From NCBI GenBank assembly GCA_028533045.1, contig JAQQAP010000020.1:124001-188000 (forward strand): a stretch of 64,000 bases of DNA. Reading direction: 5' to 3'. Made by a program: the position numbers and the translations under genes. The notes beneath the pieces are model-generated. The model had not been told where the DNA came from. It saw nothing but the letters and a program-made list of their open reading frames with translations, and did no database searches. Below, in pieces: positions 16,274 through 26,227 of this stretch. Positions within the stretch are counted from its first letter, which is position 1, and each line of letters begins with the position of its first letter. The DNA comes from Spirochaetales bacterium. GTDB lineage: Bacteria > Spirochaetota > Spirochaetia > DSM-2461.

Positions 16274-18229
16274 CTACCTCCTGCTCAGCTCCTCGGTAAT
16301 CTCTTCATAATCCGATGTCCTTACCACACCATCCTCCTGAAGGAAGGTTACGGGCTGATCAAAGGGGCGGGTAACATCGTACGCAGCATCGCGAACCCGA
16401 ATCTTCACACCGGGCAGAACCGATTTACCCGCCGAAATACGTCCCACATTCTTGAGACTATTCAGATACTCTTCCCGCTTGGCGATGGCCTCTTCCAGCT
16501 CCTTGATCCGGGCCACCCTGTCATTATGACGGTCCTTAAGCTCTATGAGCATTTTCTCTTTTTCCGATGAAAGATTCTTTCTTTGAACCTTCTTTTGTCG
16601 TATGAGTCCCTGTATATTCCTGTCTACCTCGGTAAGCTCATTCTCATAGGCCGTACGATTGGCCAACATCGATTCGAGCTCCTCCTTAGACTTGGGATCA
16701 TATCCCACTTCAAGGATCGTCTCTGTGCCTCCCTGAGAGCCCAGAATGGAAGCATTGATCTCTTCACAAGCCCGAATGACACCGCCCACAATCTGAGCCC
16801 TTTTACCCTGACACAAAATCTTGTGAAGACAGGTTATATGACTGTTTACAATACCGTCGGATACAACGATGAGTTCACCCGCTTCGACACGGGCATTCTG
16901 GATAAAGGAAGCCCAGACTGATTTTCCTGCGCGAATGGAGCCCAAATCGTCATCATCACTTCCATTAATCCCTTTCTTAACGATAATATCCGCCCCGGAG
17001 GTAAGATTTGCCTTACCCACAATTCCCAGAACTTCAATATTCCCCTGGGCCGTTACGGCATAACCGTCTTCCACATTACCCTTAATCAGGACAGCTCCCA
17101 AGGCATTAACATTACCGGTTTCCATATTAACATCCCCGGGAATAACCATAACGGTCTCTACGGTAATTTTATCCCTTAAGAGCATAACCTGCCCGCTGGC
17201 GGCAGCGATAACAGTTCTACCGTTATCAATGATGGTAACATTTTTCCCAAGGCCAATTTCCTTGTCCCTTCCGTCTTTCGCCGGGAGAATCTTCCCTTTT
17301 ACAGTTCGTCCGTCCTTACCGGCTTCAGGCGGAATCTTTCGGGCGAGGGGCTGACCTTCCACCACATTCTGAATCAGATTAAGTTCTTTAAAGTTAATGG
17401 TACCGTCCACCCGTTCCTTAAGCTTAACCTGGGAAGGATCGACTTCAAAGTTGTATATGATCTTGGCATCTTTACCATTCTGGGGAGGAGTCCCCTGAGC
17501 CATGAGTATGGGCTGTTCATACACGGGGTGATGTTCAAACTCAAGAACAGCCTCTTCCATAATACCGTGAACTACCCCGTTATTCTGAAAGAAAGAGTGC
17601 AGGTCATCTGCATCATAATCACTACCGCCGATACCGGGGGAAATGGCCGTAACATAGACCTTCATATCCGCCTCTTCAATAGTAATTGTTAACATGGTGT
17701 CGTTGATGGGTTTGTAATCGTATTCACCTATTTGAACATAAAGGCCATCTCCATGCTCCAGGGTGGAATCAAGGAGGGTCTCATCGGTAAGCTTAATTCC
17801 CCGTTCGTTAATCCGGGAAACAATCTGTTCCCTTTCAACCGGTTTACCGCCGTTTTGGGGTGCGGCAACTCTTAGATAAGCTCCGTCACGAGCCAGTCGG
17901 ACCGTAAAATCACCATCCACAGGAGTAAGGACTTCTTTGACAGCGGACGGGCCGGTATTTTTATTAAGAACCTGAAGAAGACCGTCCTCGCCCACTTCCT
18001 TATCTCTTATATAGGCAATGACAAGACAGGGCTTATTCTTTCCAATAAGATTTCTTTTACCCTTGTCAAGAATTTCATAGTCGAGAAAACGGGCTTCCGT
18101 ACCCAATTCCAATGCGGCCTGTCCCAAAGCGTCTTCCAGGGTTTCTCCCGACACCTGAACACTTTTCCGCTCCCGGTCTTCCTCGCTGAGAAGAGACATG
18201 CGGTCTCGGAAATTTTCCAGGTTAATCAT
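16274..18229 (-). CDS. fapA: FapA-family (DUF342) polymerising flagellar assembly protein
   Basis: This 651-residue protein has an N-terminal Jag-N-like region (about residues 20-75), a long beta-rich core typical of DUF342 (residues about 190-500, with repeated short-strand segments such as VKGNVEDGYAV and NIEVLGIVG) and a C-terminal coiled coil near residues 525-605. FapA proteins are widespread bactofilin-like beta-helix polymers often encoded beside fliA or flhF. Their proposed roles are in placing or assembling flagella. Here it directly follows fliA by 2 bp. Cytoplasmic location is expected because no signal peptide is seen. Confidence 0.85.
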   Translation of the reverse strand: MINLENFRDRMSLLSEEDRERKSVQVSGETLEDALGQAALELGTEARFLDYEILDKGKRNLIGKNKPCLVIAYIRDKEVGEDGLLQVLNKNTGPSAVKEVLTPVDGDFTVRLARDGAYLRVAAPQNGGKPVEREQIVSRINERGIKLTDETLLDSTLEHGDGLYVQIGEYDYKPINDTMLTITIEEADMKVYVTAISPGIGGSDYDADDLHSFFQNNGVVHGIMEEAVLEFEHHPVYEQPILMAQGTPPQNGKDAKIIYNFEVDPSQVKLKERVDGTINFKELNLIQNVVEGQPLARKIPPEAGKDGRTVKGKILPAKDGRDKEIGLGKNVTIIDNGRTVIAAASGQVMLLRDKITVETVMVIPGDVNMETGNVNALGAVLIKGNVEDGYAVTAQGNIEVLGIVGKANLTSGADIIVKKGINGSDDDDLGSIRAGKSVWASFIQNARVEAGELIVVSDGIVNSHITCLHKILCQGKRAQIVGGVIRACEEINASILGSQGGTETILEVGYDPKSKEELESMLANRTAYENELTEVDRNIQGLIRQKKVQRKNLSSEKEKMLIELKDRHNDRVARIKELEEAIAKREEYLNSLKNVGRISAGKSVLPGVKIRVRDAAYDVTRPFDQPVTFLQEDGVVRTSDYEEITEELSRR

Positions 18230-18231
18230 AA

Positions 18232-19020
18232 TCAGAAGATTCCTTTTTTAATATTTGTCAACTTGGCCCGCAGACGGGATATCGCCTTGGTATGAAGCTG
18301 GGAGATTCGAGATTCGGTGACTTCCAGGACCTGTCCTATTTCCTTCAGAGTCAGGTCTTCGTAGTAGTATAGCACCAGAACTTTTTTCTCTTTCTCGGGC
18401 AACTCATTGATAGCCTGAACAATGACCCGTTTAATCTCTTCCCTTTCGGCAATAGAATCGGGACGAAGACTGGAGGGAGACTCGATACTGTCGGCAATAG
18501 AGATTTTATCATTATCGTCCCCGGCAAACCAGACATCATTCAATGAGAGCATGGAGGTTCCCGATATCTTGAGAAGAACCTGATTATACTGATCAAGTCC
18601 CATATCCATCTCTTTAGCCACTTCCTCATCGGTTGCCGATCTTCCCAGAGAAGATTCCAGCCTCTGAACAGCATCATCCACTTCTCTCGTCTTCTGACGT
18701 ACCGACCGGGGTACCCAGTCTATGGAACGTAACTCATCAAAAATTGCCCCCCGAATTCTCGTTACCGCATAAGTTTTAAATTTAACATGCTTTTCCGGAT
18801 CATACTTCTCAATAGCATCCATGAGCCCGAAGACTCCGAATCCTACAAGATCATCAAAATCCACACTGGCAGGCATGCCTACAGAGACTTTTCCGGCTAC
18901 ATATTTTACGAGGGGGGCATACTGCGTAATTATGGCATCGCGGATAGAAAGTTCCTTGGTTTTCCTGTATTCCAACCAGAGCTCACTTTCCGCTTTCCCA
19001 TTAATAATGTTCTCATCCAT
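18232..19020 (-). CDS. fliA: Flagellar sigma factor sigma-28
   Basis: The 262 residues show regions 2 ([51 protein letters not shown]), 3 and 4 ([33 protein letters not shown]), with no region 1.1, as in FliA/WhiG sigma factors. It directs RNA polymerase to late flagellar and chemotaxis promoters. No flgM anti-sigma gene is visible in the window. The sigma-28-like promoter before flgB (43197-43223) would place this operon partly under its own product, giving positive feedback. Confidence 0.95.
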   Translation of the reverse strand: MDENIINGKAESELWLEYRKTKELSIRDAIITQYAPLVKYVAGKVSVGMPASVDFDDLVGFGVFGLMDAIEKYDPEKHVKFKTYAVTRIRGAIFDELRSIDWVPRSVRQKTREVDDAVQRLESSLGRSATDEEVAKEMDMGLDQYNQVLLKISGTSMLSLNDVWFAGDDNDKISIADSIESPSSLRPDSIAEREEIKRVIVQAINELPEKEKKVLVLYYYEDLTLKEIGQVLEVTESRISQLHTKAISRLRAKLTNIKKGIF

Positions 19021-19028
19021 TGGTGAAA

Positions 19029-19703
19029 CTACCCCTTTTCATCACTCTTTAGCATTGTTCTTACACCCTTGGCCATATCTTCGGCGGTGGTATTATTTTG
19101 GAAAAATTCTTTTTTATCTTCATCGTTGGTCTGCATGGCTGCGAAACGCATTTTGGCACCAGCAGCCTGACTGGTTTCCGTAGCATCAAGACCTCCCGCA
19201 ATTTCGGCCTGCTCCTCATCGTCCTCCGCCAATGAGGAAAACACCCCAATATCGGGGAGTCCCGAACCGGACATTCCCTTACCGGCTCCCTCAGTGTTAA
19301 TCGCACCAACCGAAGAGGGAGTAAAATTTGAGGCCGGGGCGCTTTGAGGAGAAGACTCACTTTGAACTGGCGGTATATCACTGTCGGAAAATTCCCTTGC
19401 CTCACCCTGCTGAGCGGGAGAAGCGCCGTCGTCCATGACAATATTTACCTGCTGTCCCCTCTCCTTATCCTCGTCCCCATTATCATCGGCTTCCTCGACA
19501 ACAGGATTTTTTAATTCGGGAAGGTACGTATCGACAAGTATATTAATGAGAGCCGTTCCCACGGCGAAAATGAGGGAGAACAACAAGGCCCGCATAAGAA
19601 GAACACCCGTAGAGACACCGCCGATTCCTCCAGCGGCGACCGAGACTGCTGCGGCCAGGGAAGTAACTATAATCACAGATTTTATGTTCACTTTATTGTA
19701 CAA
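19029..19703 (-). CDS. Membrane protein of the flhG-fliA interval, unknown
   Basis: This 224-residue protein starts at TTG, with GGGGAG 6-7 nt upstream. Two hydrophobic segments (about residues 8-26 and 32-53) are followed by a long acidic, Ser/Pro-rich, probably disordered cytoplasmic tail. The tail ends in a conserved-looking helical patch ([19 protein letters not shown]). No known domain is seen. It lies 8 bp before fliA and 61 bp after flhG. Spirochaetes carry small membrane proteins of this kind between flhG and fliA, but their role is not established. Confidence 0.7.
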   Translation of the reverse strand: MYNKVNIKSVIIVTSLAAAVSVAAGGIGGVSTGVLLMRALLFSLIFAVGTALINILVDTYLPELKNPVVEEADDNGDEDKERGQQVNIVMDDGASPAQQGEAREFSDSDIPPVQSESSPQSAPASNFTPSSVGAINTEGAGKGMSGSGLPDIGVFSSLAEDDEEQAEIAGGLDATETSQAAGAKMRFAAMQTNDEDKKEFFQNNTTAEDMAKGVRTMLKSDEKG

Positions 19704-19764
19704 TGGAATCTCCCCTCTTCTAGATTAGGCTAAAAACGGGCAACCGTCAAGCTCCCGTTCTTTC

Positions 19765-20673
19765 CTACTCCCCGTTAGCACCAAACAGCTTCCTTACAAA
19801 ACGTCCCATGCCGCCCCCTTCCCGGGGATCAACCTTTTCCAGCCGGTTTACCATGGTTTGTACACAGGATGCGGCCTTTCCTCTGGGATCGGCAATGGAA
19901 AAGGGCTGTTGCTTCTTAACAGCCAGGGATACACCGGGATCATCAAAAACAAACCCCAAATAATCCACCTTGATATTCAGAAATTGACTGGTGATATTGA
20001 TAACCCGCTGGGAAACTTTCTTGGCTTCAACCACGCTTCCCGCCCGGTTTACAACAAGCTTAAGGCCCATGTCAAAATCTTCAATCTCCGTAGAGATAAT
20101 TTTAATGATTCCGTAGGCGTCGGTAATGGCGGTGGGTTCGGGAGTTGTCACAATAATGGCCTCGTCGGCGGCTTCAACAAAGTCCAGTACATTCTGCCCG
20201 ACTCCGGCACTCGTATCAATAATAATGATGTCTGCATGACTCAAAGCCTTCATTTCGGAAATAAAGCTTTTCCGTTCCTCTTCGGTCAGGTTGGCAATGC
20301 GGGAAAAACCGGAGGCTCCGGCCACGATCTGGATACCGTAATCCGTATCGAGAATAATATCCTTCATCTGCTTCTGTTTGCGTATTACGTGGTACAAATT
20401 GTACTTAGGAATGACTCCCAGCACGACATTCACATTTGCCAGACCCAAGTCGGCATCAAGCACAATAACCTTCTTACCCATTCGGGCATAGGCTATGGCC
20501 AGGTTTATGGAGATATTGGTTTTACCTACCCCTCCCTTACCGCTGGCCACGGCGATGATTTTTGTTTTGGAACCATTCCGTTCCTTAGGGTCCCCATCGC
20601 CTTTTGCTTCTTCACCCGTTCCGTTCTGTTGATTCTTCATGAATTCCCGTAATTTTTCTGCCTGATCTTCCAT
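19765..20673 (-). CDS. flhG: FlhG (YlxH) MinD-type ATPase
   Basis: The 302 residues carry a deviant Walker A motif (ASGKGGVGKTNISIN, about residues 43-57), VLDADLGLANV, and Walker B ADIIIIDTSAGVG. FlhG limits the number and position of flagella by stimulating FlhF GTPase activity and cycling on the membrane. The start is 2 bp downstream of flhF, the usual partner order. The N-terminal Gln/Glu-rich segment (MEDQAEKLREFM) resembles the FlhF-activating helix of Bacillus FlhG. Confidence 0.92.
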   Translation of the reverse strand: MEDQAEKLREFMKNQQNGTGEEAKGDGDPKERNGSKTKIIAVASGKGGVGKTNISINLAIAYARMGKKVIVLDADLGLANVNVVLGVIPKYNLYHVIRKQKQMKDIILDTDYGIQIVAGASGFSRIANLTEEERKSFISEMKALSHADIIIIDTSAGVGQNVLDFVEAADEAIIVTTPEPTAITDAYGIIKIISTEIEDFDMGLKLVVNRAGSVVEAKKVSQRVINITSQFLNIKVDYLGFVFDDPGVSLAVKKQQPFSIADPRGKAASCVQTMVNRLEKVDPREGGGMGRFVRKLFGANGE

Positions 20674-20675
20674 AC

Positions 20676-21878
20676 CTAATTCCGTCCGACCGTTCTGCCG
20701 GCCTGTCTTGCTAATATTTTATTGATGCCATCCATATCAAACTCAATATTCCTGAGTTTAGCCATAAGATAGCCCACAATGTTATCCCGTTCTATATCGC
20801 TGGGAACGCTCTGTCCGGTGGTCAGACAGAAGAGAGGAATCCCCCTGTCGGCGAGCACGGAAATCAAATTCCCCACCCGTGTCGTTTCATCCAGCTTGGT
20901 AATGACCACCGCTTCGTAGTTGAAAAACTCAAACTGACGAAGGATTTCCTTGATATCCGCTGTCTTGGTCGTGGCACTTATGGCCAGATGAATCTCGCTG
21001 TTGGACCCGGCCCCCTCCAGGGTTTTCCGCATCTCCGCCAGCTTCTGGTAGTCTTGAGGGCCCTTACCAATCGTATCGACCAAAATAAAATCCACATCCC
21101 TGTTTTTATCAACATAACCCCGCAAGTCATCATAGTTGTCGGCCAGCTCTACGGGGATATTCATAATCTCTCCGTAAATCTCTATCTGGGCACGGGCCCC
21201 GATTCGGTAGGAGTCGATAGTAACAATACGAATACGCCGCTCAACCGCCTTATTGGGGGATAAGCCCTGCAGAGCAGCAAGTTTCGCAACAGTGGTAGTC
21301 TTTCCCACTCCTGTGGGACCTACCAGTACCTGAATGAGAGGGAAACGGGGCCCGGTGGGATTGTAAATTTTAATGGAACGGGCAATCAGTTCTGCCACAC
21401 TCTGCTGAACCAGGGAAAAATTATCCAGATCATCCAGAGCGAATTCCCGTCTAAGCGTTTCGGTTACCGCATTTATAAATGAGGGAGAAAAGTCGTTATC
21501 CTCCAGAATATCCCCGATTTTCTTGAGGGAAGGATGAATTTCCTCCTGCTGAATTCCTGCGGAAACACTCTCTTTGATGATTTTAATATCCTGAGCCAGT
21601 TTTTCCATCTGATCATCCTTAAAGCCCGCCATGGAGAGTATCTCCTTTTTGGACTGACGATCAATCTTTTTCTGCTCTTCCTTTTCCTGAGCGATTAAAC
21701 CGGATGAGAGATAACAGGTACATTCCACCTTTCGCTGACCGAAGAGCCCCAGAAAACTCCCGGCAGGAACATACTTCGTAGTTAGAATCCTTGCTTTGTC
21801 GCCGTAATCGTTGAAGATTTTACGGCGCACTTCATGTTCATCCTTGCCGCTCACGACAAAATATCTGGAAGATGTCAC
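20676..21878 (-). CDS. flhF: FlhF SRP-type GTPase
   Basis: The 400-residue protein has a basic N-terminal domain, then an SRP-like NG GTPase: P-loop [15 protein letters not shown] near residue 205, VTIDSYRIGA, DFILVDTIGK and the TKLDE motif. FlhF dimers at the membrane set where the flagellar base is built, at the cell ends in spirochaetes. The start is GTG, overlapping the TGA of flhA by 4 bp, so it is translationally coupled. Confidence 0.95.
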   Translation of the reverse strand: MTSSRYFVVSGKDEHEVRRKIFNDYGDKARILTTKYVPAGSFLGLFGQRKVECTCYLSSGLIAQEKEEQKKIDRQSKKEILSMAGFKDDQMEKLAQDIKIIKESVSAGIQQEEIHPSLKKIGDILEDNDFSPSFINAVTETLRREFALDDLDNFSLVQQSVAELIARSIKIYNPTGPRFPLIQVLVGPTGVGKTTTVAKLAALQGLSPNKAVERRIRIVTIDSYRIGARAQIEIYGEIMNIPVELADNYDDLRGYVDKNRDVDFILVDTIGKGPQDYQKLAEMRKTLEGAGSNSEIHLAISATTKTADIKEILRQFEFFNYEAVVITKLDETTRVGNLISVLADRGIPLFCLTTGQSVPSDIERDNIVGYLMAKLRNIEFDMDGINKILARQAGRTVGRN

Positions 21879-23992
21879 ATCTCACCTCGTTCAAGGGTTA
21901 TAGTCCCTAAGTTTTCGCTTTGTATGTCCCTGACTATTTCCAGAGACGAGAGTATGGGAATGGAAGGAAAGGCTCCCTCTGTGGTTGATCTTACCAGAGG
22001 ACGGGCGGCTTCGCTAGTCATAATCACCGGATAAATACCCTTTTCCTGCTCCACTTTGATCCGATTGGCAAAAGCGTTAATCCATTGCCGTTCAAAATCA
22101 GGATGAAGTCCGGCCCGGGCCATTCCATCTATGCGGGCCTCAATGAACTGCTGTTCCAGAGCGGGATCGAGCACCAGAAAGCGAAGAACCTTGTCTGCAG
22201 AAGCGTAGGAGAGACAGATTTGCCTTCCCAAGGCCTGGCGCACCTTCTCTATAAGGTAGCCCGTATCCTTGGTCTGACCGCCCCAGTCACAAAGGGTTTC
22301 CAAAATGGTAACCAGATTCCGAATAGATACCTGTTCCCGGAGCAGTCCCTGAAGGACCTTCTGGATTTCCCCGCTGTTGAAAAGCTTATTCGTCTCTTCC
22401 ACCACGGCAGGATAGGTTTCACCCAGCGTATCGAGCATACCCTTGATTTCCTGACGTCCCAGAATATCGTAGGAATGCCCTTTCAGGACTTCCGTTAAAT
22501 GGGTGGCAATGATGGAGGGAGGATCGACTACGGTATAACCGCCCCGTTCCGCCTTCTCCCGCTGGTCTCCGGAAATCCAGAGTGCCGGAAGGTTATAGGT
22601 AGGATCGGTGGTTTTCTCTCCGGTTAATTCAGCCCGGCCCGTACCGGGATTAATCGCCAGATAATACCCCATACGAATGGAGCCGCGCCCCACTTCCACA
22701 CCTTTAATCTTAAAACAATACTCCGATGGTTCGAGGCGCATATTATCCACGATTCTAATGGGAGGAACAACCAGGCCCATATCGATGGCCGCTTCCTTAC
22801 GAATCTGCTTAACCCGTTCCAAAAGTTCCGCCCCCTGTTCCTGGTTAACAAGAGGAATCAACCCATAGCCCAACTCCAGAGAGAGGGCGTCCAGGGGAAC
22901 GATGGCCTGGGCTTCGGAAGAAGAGGAGGAGGCTTCTTTTTTCTCCGCCGCTTCCTTCTGCACCGCTTCCCTGGCCTTCTCTTCCTTCACCTTTCCCGAA
23001 CGGTAGGCCAAAAAGCCGATAACCAAAGCCAGGGGAAGAAGAATGTAACCGGGAAAACCGGGAAGAAAACCCAATACCATAAGGAATGCGGCGGCAATCC
23101 AGTAAACCCGTCCATCCCGGGTAAACTGGGCCTGCACATCGTTACCAAAGCTGTTATCCGAAACAGAGCGGGTAACGATGAAACCGGTGGACATGGAAAT
23201 AATAAGAGCGGGAAGCTGGGAAACCAGCCCGTCTCCAATGGTAAGGGAGGTGTAGACCGACATGGCCGAACCGAATGATTCGCCCCGCATGGCCACGCCC
23301 ATAATAAGTCCCCCGATGACATTCACAAGGGTAATAACAAGACCAACCTTTACGGCACCTGAGATAAATTTGGTAGCACCGTCCATGGCTCCGTAGAAGT
23401 CAACCGTTCGCTGCAAGTCCGATTTACGTTTTCGGTACTCTTCCTCCGTGATTACCCCGGAGGAAAATTCCTGGTCAATGGCCATGTGCTTGTTGGGCAG
23501 GGCGTCCAGATTAAATCGGGCCGCTACTTCTGCTACTCGGGAGGAACCTTTGGTAATAACCATGAGCTGAACCGCTATGATTATGATAAAGATTACCGTT
23601 CCGATAACCAAACCTTCCGTTCCGGACGAACCGGTTACGAAGGTGGCAAAGGCCTTTACCACGTTACCGTTAAAAAGAGGCCCCTGGGACAGGATAAGCC
23701 TGGTGGAGGAAACATTCAGCCCCAAGCCAAATATGGTTGTCACCATAAGCATGGTGGGAAAGATAGAGAAATGAAGCGGATTTTCGTTATAGAGAATAAT
23801 TAAAAGTATAACGATGCTCAAAAGGAGGTTGATGATCATAAAGAGATCGAGAAAAACAGCCGGCATAGGCACAATCATCATAAATATCATAATGAGAGTA
23901 GCCACAGCGGGCATCATCTCCGAGCTCATGGATCCGAACATCCGTCTGAGAGGATTGCTGCTTTCTCCAGCTTGTCCTGTAACGTCAGCCAT
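21875..23992 (-). CDS. flhA: FlhA export-gate protein
   Basis: The 705-residue inner-membrane protein has about eight N-terminal hydrophobic helices (to about residue 330) and a long cytoplasmic C-terminal domain that docks export chaperones. The FHIPEP-type region is seen in the NLDALPNKHMAIDQEF loop. It forms the nonameric gate of the flagellar type III export apparatus and couples proton flow to secretion. It follows flhB by 17 bp and overlaps flhF. Length is normal for the family. Confidence 0.96.
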   Translation of the reverse strand: MADVTGQAGESSNPLRRMFGSMSSEMMPAVATLIMIFMMIVPMPAVFLDLFMIINLLLSIVILLIILYNENPLHFSIFPTMLMVTTIFGLGLNVSSTRLILSQGPLFNGNVVKAFATFVTGSSGTEGLVIGTVIFIIIIAVQLMVITKGSSRVAEVAARFNLDALPNKHMAIDQEFSSGVITEEEYRKRKSDLQRTVDFYGAMDGATKFISGAVKVGLVITLVNVIGGLIMGVAMRGESFGSAMSVYTSLTIGDGLVSQLPALIISMSTGFIVTRSVSDNSFGNDVQAQFTRDGRVYWIAAAFLMVLGFLPGFPGYILLPLALVIGFLAYRSGKVKEEKAREAVQKEAAEKKEASSSSSEAQAIVPLDALSLELGYGLIPLVNQEQGAELLERVKQIRKEAAIDMGLVVPPIRIVDNMRLEPSEYCFKIKGVEVGRGSIRMGYYLAINPGTGRAELTGEKTTDPTYNLPALWISGDQREKAERGGYTVVDPPSIIATHLTEVLKGHSYDILGRQEIKGMLDTLGETYPAVVEETNKLFNSGEIQKVLQGLLREQVSIRNLVTILETLCDWGGQTKDTGYLIEKVRQALGRQICLSYASADKVLRFLVLDPALEQQFIEARIDGMARAGLHPDFERQWINAFANRIKVEQEKGIYPVIMTSEAARPLVRSTTEGAFPSIPILSSLEIVRDIQSENLGTITLERGEM

Positions 23993-24009
23993 TCTGACCT
24001 CCTTTTAAA

Positions 24010-25152
24010 TTACTGGGCACGACGGTCCACCTCCATAAGGGTACTGAGAATATCCGCCACAAGTCGCCAATACTCTTCCGGGACCGGATCGCCTATTTCA
24101 ACACTGGCAAAAAGAGCTCTTGCCAGGGGTTTGTTTTCCACAATGGGAACATGATTTTCCGTGGCAATTTCCTTAATGCGCTGGGCCACATTGTCCTGCC
24201 CTTTTGCTACCACCACGGGAGCAATCATACTTTCCTGTTTATACTCCAGGGCCACGGCAAAGTGGGTGGGGTTGGTAATAACCACATTCGCATCGGGGAC
24301 TTTCTGCATCATACCGGCCTGTCGGATTTCCTGCATTCGCTGCCGGAGCTTGGCCTTTACCTGAGGGTCCCCTTCCATCTCTTTGTACTCTTCCTTAACC
24401 TCATGTTTAGACATTTTAAGGGATTCCTTGTGCTGCCACTGCTGGTACAGCATGTCCGGTATGGCCAGGGCCAGAAAAAAGACCGTCGCTTCCATAAGAA
24501 TACGGAATCCCGCCCCCAAAGCCACGCCGGCCGCATCGGTTATGGGCATATTTATAGTATTGGCGAGGGTGGGAATTTGTTTACGTATATTGAGATAGGC
24601 TATGGCGCCAATAACTATAACCTTAAAAATCGTTTTAAAGAAGTTAAAGGCCCCCTCCGGCGAGAAAATGGTTTTATTTATCCAGTTTTTGAAATTCGGA
24701 GCGATCCTTTTAAAGTTGGGAGTAAGCACTTTGGCGGTAAAGCGAAACCCCACCTGGACAACATTCCCCAGGAAGGCCGCAGCCACGGCAATCATAAAAA
24801 TGGGTCCCACAATACGAAAGTAGTAACTGTAAAAGGCCGAACCTATCAGCCCTGTGCTAGTCACATCTATGGTGGTAGACTGATTGAAGAAATACCTCAT
24901 CATCTCCATTACCTGTTGAACAATATATTTCCCCATCAGCGCCAATCCGCCAAAAGAAAAAAGCAGAACCAATGCCTGGACGAGTTCGGAGGATTTGGCG
25001 ACCTTACCTTCGTCCTCCCAGGCCTTCTTCATTTTTCGTTCGGTCGGATCCTCAGTTCGTCCTTCGTCTTCGGCGGCAAACCACTGGAGATGCATCTTAA
25101 GGAGATCGCTCTCCTCATGACGGGGATAGAGTTCCCGAATATCTACTATCAC
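24010..25152 (-). CDS. flhB: FlhB export-specificity switch
   Basis: The 380 residues comprise four membrane helices and a cytoplasmic domain with the autocleavage site NPTH (in VVITNPTHFAVALEY, near residue 290). Cleavage after Asn switches export from rod/hook to filament substrates, guided by FliK. GTG 25152 overlaps the fliR stop in a GTGA junction; a later ATG at 25095 (MHLQWFAAEDEG) is a possible shorter start, since the first 19 residues are not typical of FlhB. Confidence 0.95.
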   Translation of the reverse strand: MIVDIRELYPRHEESDLLKMHLQWFAAEDEGRTEDPTERKMKKAWEDEGKVAKSSELVQALVLLFSFGGLALMGKYIVQQVMEMMRYFFNQSTTIDVTSTGLIGSAFYSYYFRIVGPIFMIAVAAAFLGNVVQVGFRFTAKVLTPNFKRIAPNFKNWINKTIFSPEGAFNFFKTIFKVIVIGAIAYLNIRKQIPTLANTINMPITDAAGVALGAGFRILMEATVFFLALAIPDMLYQQWQHKESLKMSKHEVKEEYKEMEGDPQVKAKLRQRMQEIRQAGMMQKVPDANVVITNPTHFAVALEYKQESMIAPVVVAKGQDNVAQRIKEIATENHVPIVENKPLARALFASVEIGDPVPEEYWRLVADILSTLMEVDRRAQ

Positions 25153-25934
25153 AGGACACCTCCCCTAAAATGATACATAAGAAGGCGGTGTATCAGATCA
25201 AAACCCCAATCAAAAACATAGGACATCTTGGAAATTATGAAGGGAGACGCCATAAAAAGCATAAGAAATCCCAAACCAATCTGGATGGGAAACCCAAGCA
25301 TAAGAAGGTTCATATTAGGGGCCGCTTTAGCCAAGAGCCCGGTGGTAAGGGACACAAGAAAAAGGGTTCCTATCACGGGGAAAGCGATGACTATGGCCTG
25401 TTGAAAAATCCCCGACAGGGCTCCCGTAAAAAAGAGCTGAAGGAAATCGGGATGGGCTAGGATATCCGCCCCCGTAAGAGCCTGAAAAGAGCTGTAAATT
25501 CCCTTTAGGAAAAGATTTCTCATTCCTCCCACTGTCACAAAAAGAAACATGGCAACCAGGTTAAAAAACTGACCGACCAAGGGCATTTCCACTTGAGAAA
25601 GGGGGTCGTAAGTGGAAGAGGCACCAAAACCCATCTGTACACTGAACATCTGCCCGGCCACCTGAAAGACAGTAAAGACAATCTGCATAATCATCCCCAT
25701 CACAATACCCAAAAGAAGCTCCAGGAGAATCAGCATGGCAAATTCAATACCGTTTTCGGGAATGACATAATCCACAAGGGAGTAGCAGGCGGAAGCGGTA
25801 AAAAAAGCGAGCATAACCCGGGCGTAACCGGGAAAGGCGGAAGAAGAGAAGAAGGGTGCCACCATAAAAATTGCCATTATTCTGGCAAAAACGAGGAGGC
25901 CTGTCTGTCCGTCTCGGAGCAGGTCTGCAAACAT
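25149..25934 (-). CDS. fliR: FliR export-gate component
   Basis: The 261-residue protein is almost wholly hydrophobic, with about six membrane segments and the family's LMEL-type helix (LILLELLLGIVMGM). FliR joins FliP and FliQ in the export-gate helix assembly at the base of the flagellum. It lies 17 bp after fliQ and overlaps flhB. Confidence 0.95.
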   Translation of the reverse strand: MFADLLRDGQTGLLVFARIMAIFMVAPFFSSSAFPGYARVMLAFFTASACYSLVDYVIPENGIEFAMLILLELLLGIVMGMIMQIVFTVFQVAGQMFSVQMGFGASSTYDPLSQVEMPLVGQFFNLVAMFLFVTVGGMRNLFLKGIYSSFQALTGADILAHPDFLQLFFTGALSGIFQQAIVIAFPVIGTLFLVSLTTGLLAKAAPNMNLLMLGFPIQIGLGFLMLFMASPFIISKMSYVFDWGFDLIHRLLMYHFRGGVL

Positions 25935-25951
25935 CTCTTCTTACAACCTCC

Positions 25952-26218
25952 CTAACCTATGCTGCTGATGGCAGAGAATAAATTAACCGTAAAGGAGGAC
26001 ATTTGGGAAAACATCCAGCCTGCGAGAATAGCAATGGTTCCGAATATGGCCAGGATTTTCGGAACGAAGGTCAATGTCTGATCCTGAATTGAGGTGGTAG
26101 CCTGAAAGATGGAGATAACCAGACCAATAACAAGGGCCACAATCAGAACGGGCCCGGAGAGCATCACCACTTCGGTGATACTGATTCGCATTAAATTTAC
26201 AACGTCGCCTGTAGACAT
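25952..26218 (-). CDS. fliQ: FliQ export-gate component
   Basis: Eighty-eight residues with two hydrophobic helices separated by the conserved QATTSIQDQTLTFVPK loop identify FliQ, which packs around FliP and FliR in the export gate. Size and position (9 bp after fliP) are standard. Confidence 0.96.
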   Translation of the reverse strand: MSTGDVVNLMRISITEVVMLSGPVLIVALVIGLVISIFQATTSIQDQTLTFVPKILAIFGTIAILAGWMFSQMSSFTVNLFSAISSIG

Positions 26219-26227
26219 TCAGTCCTC

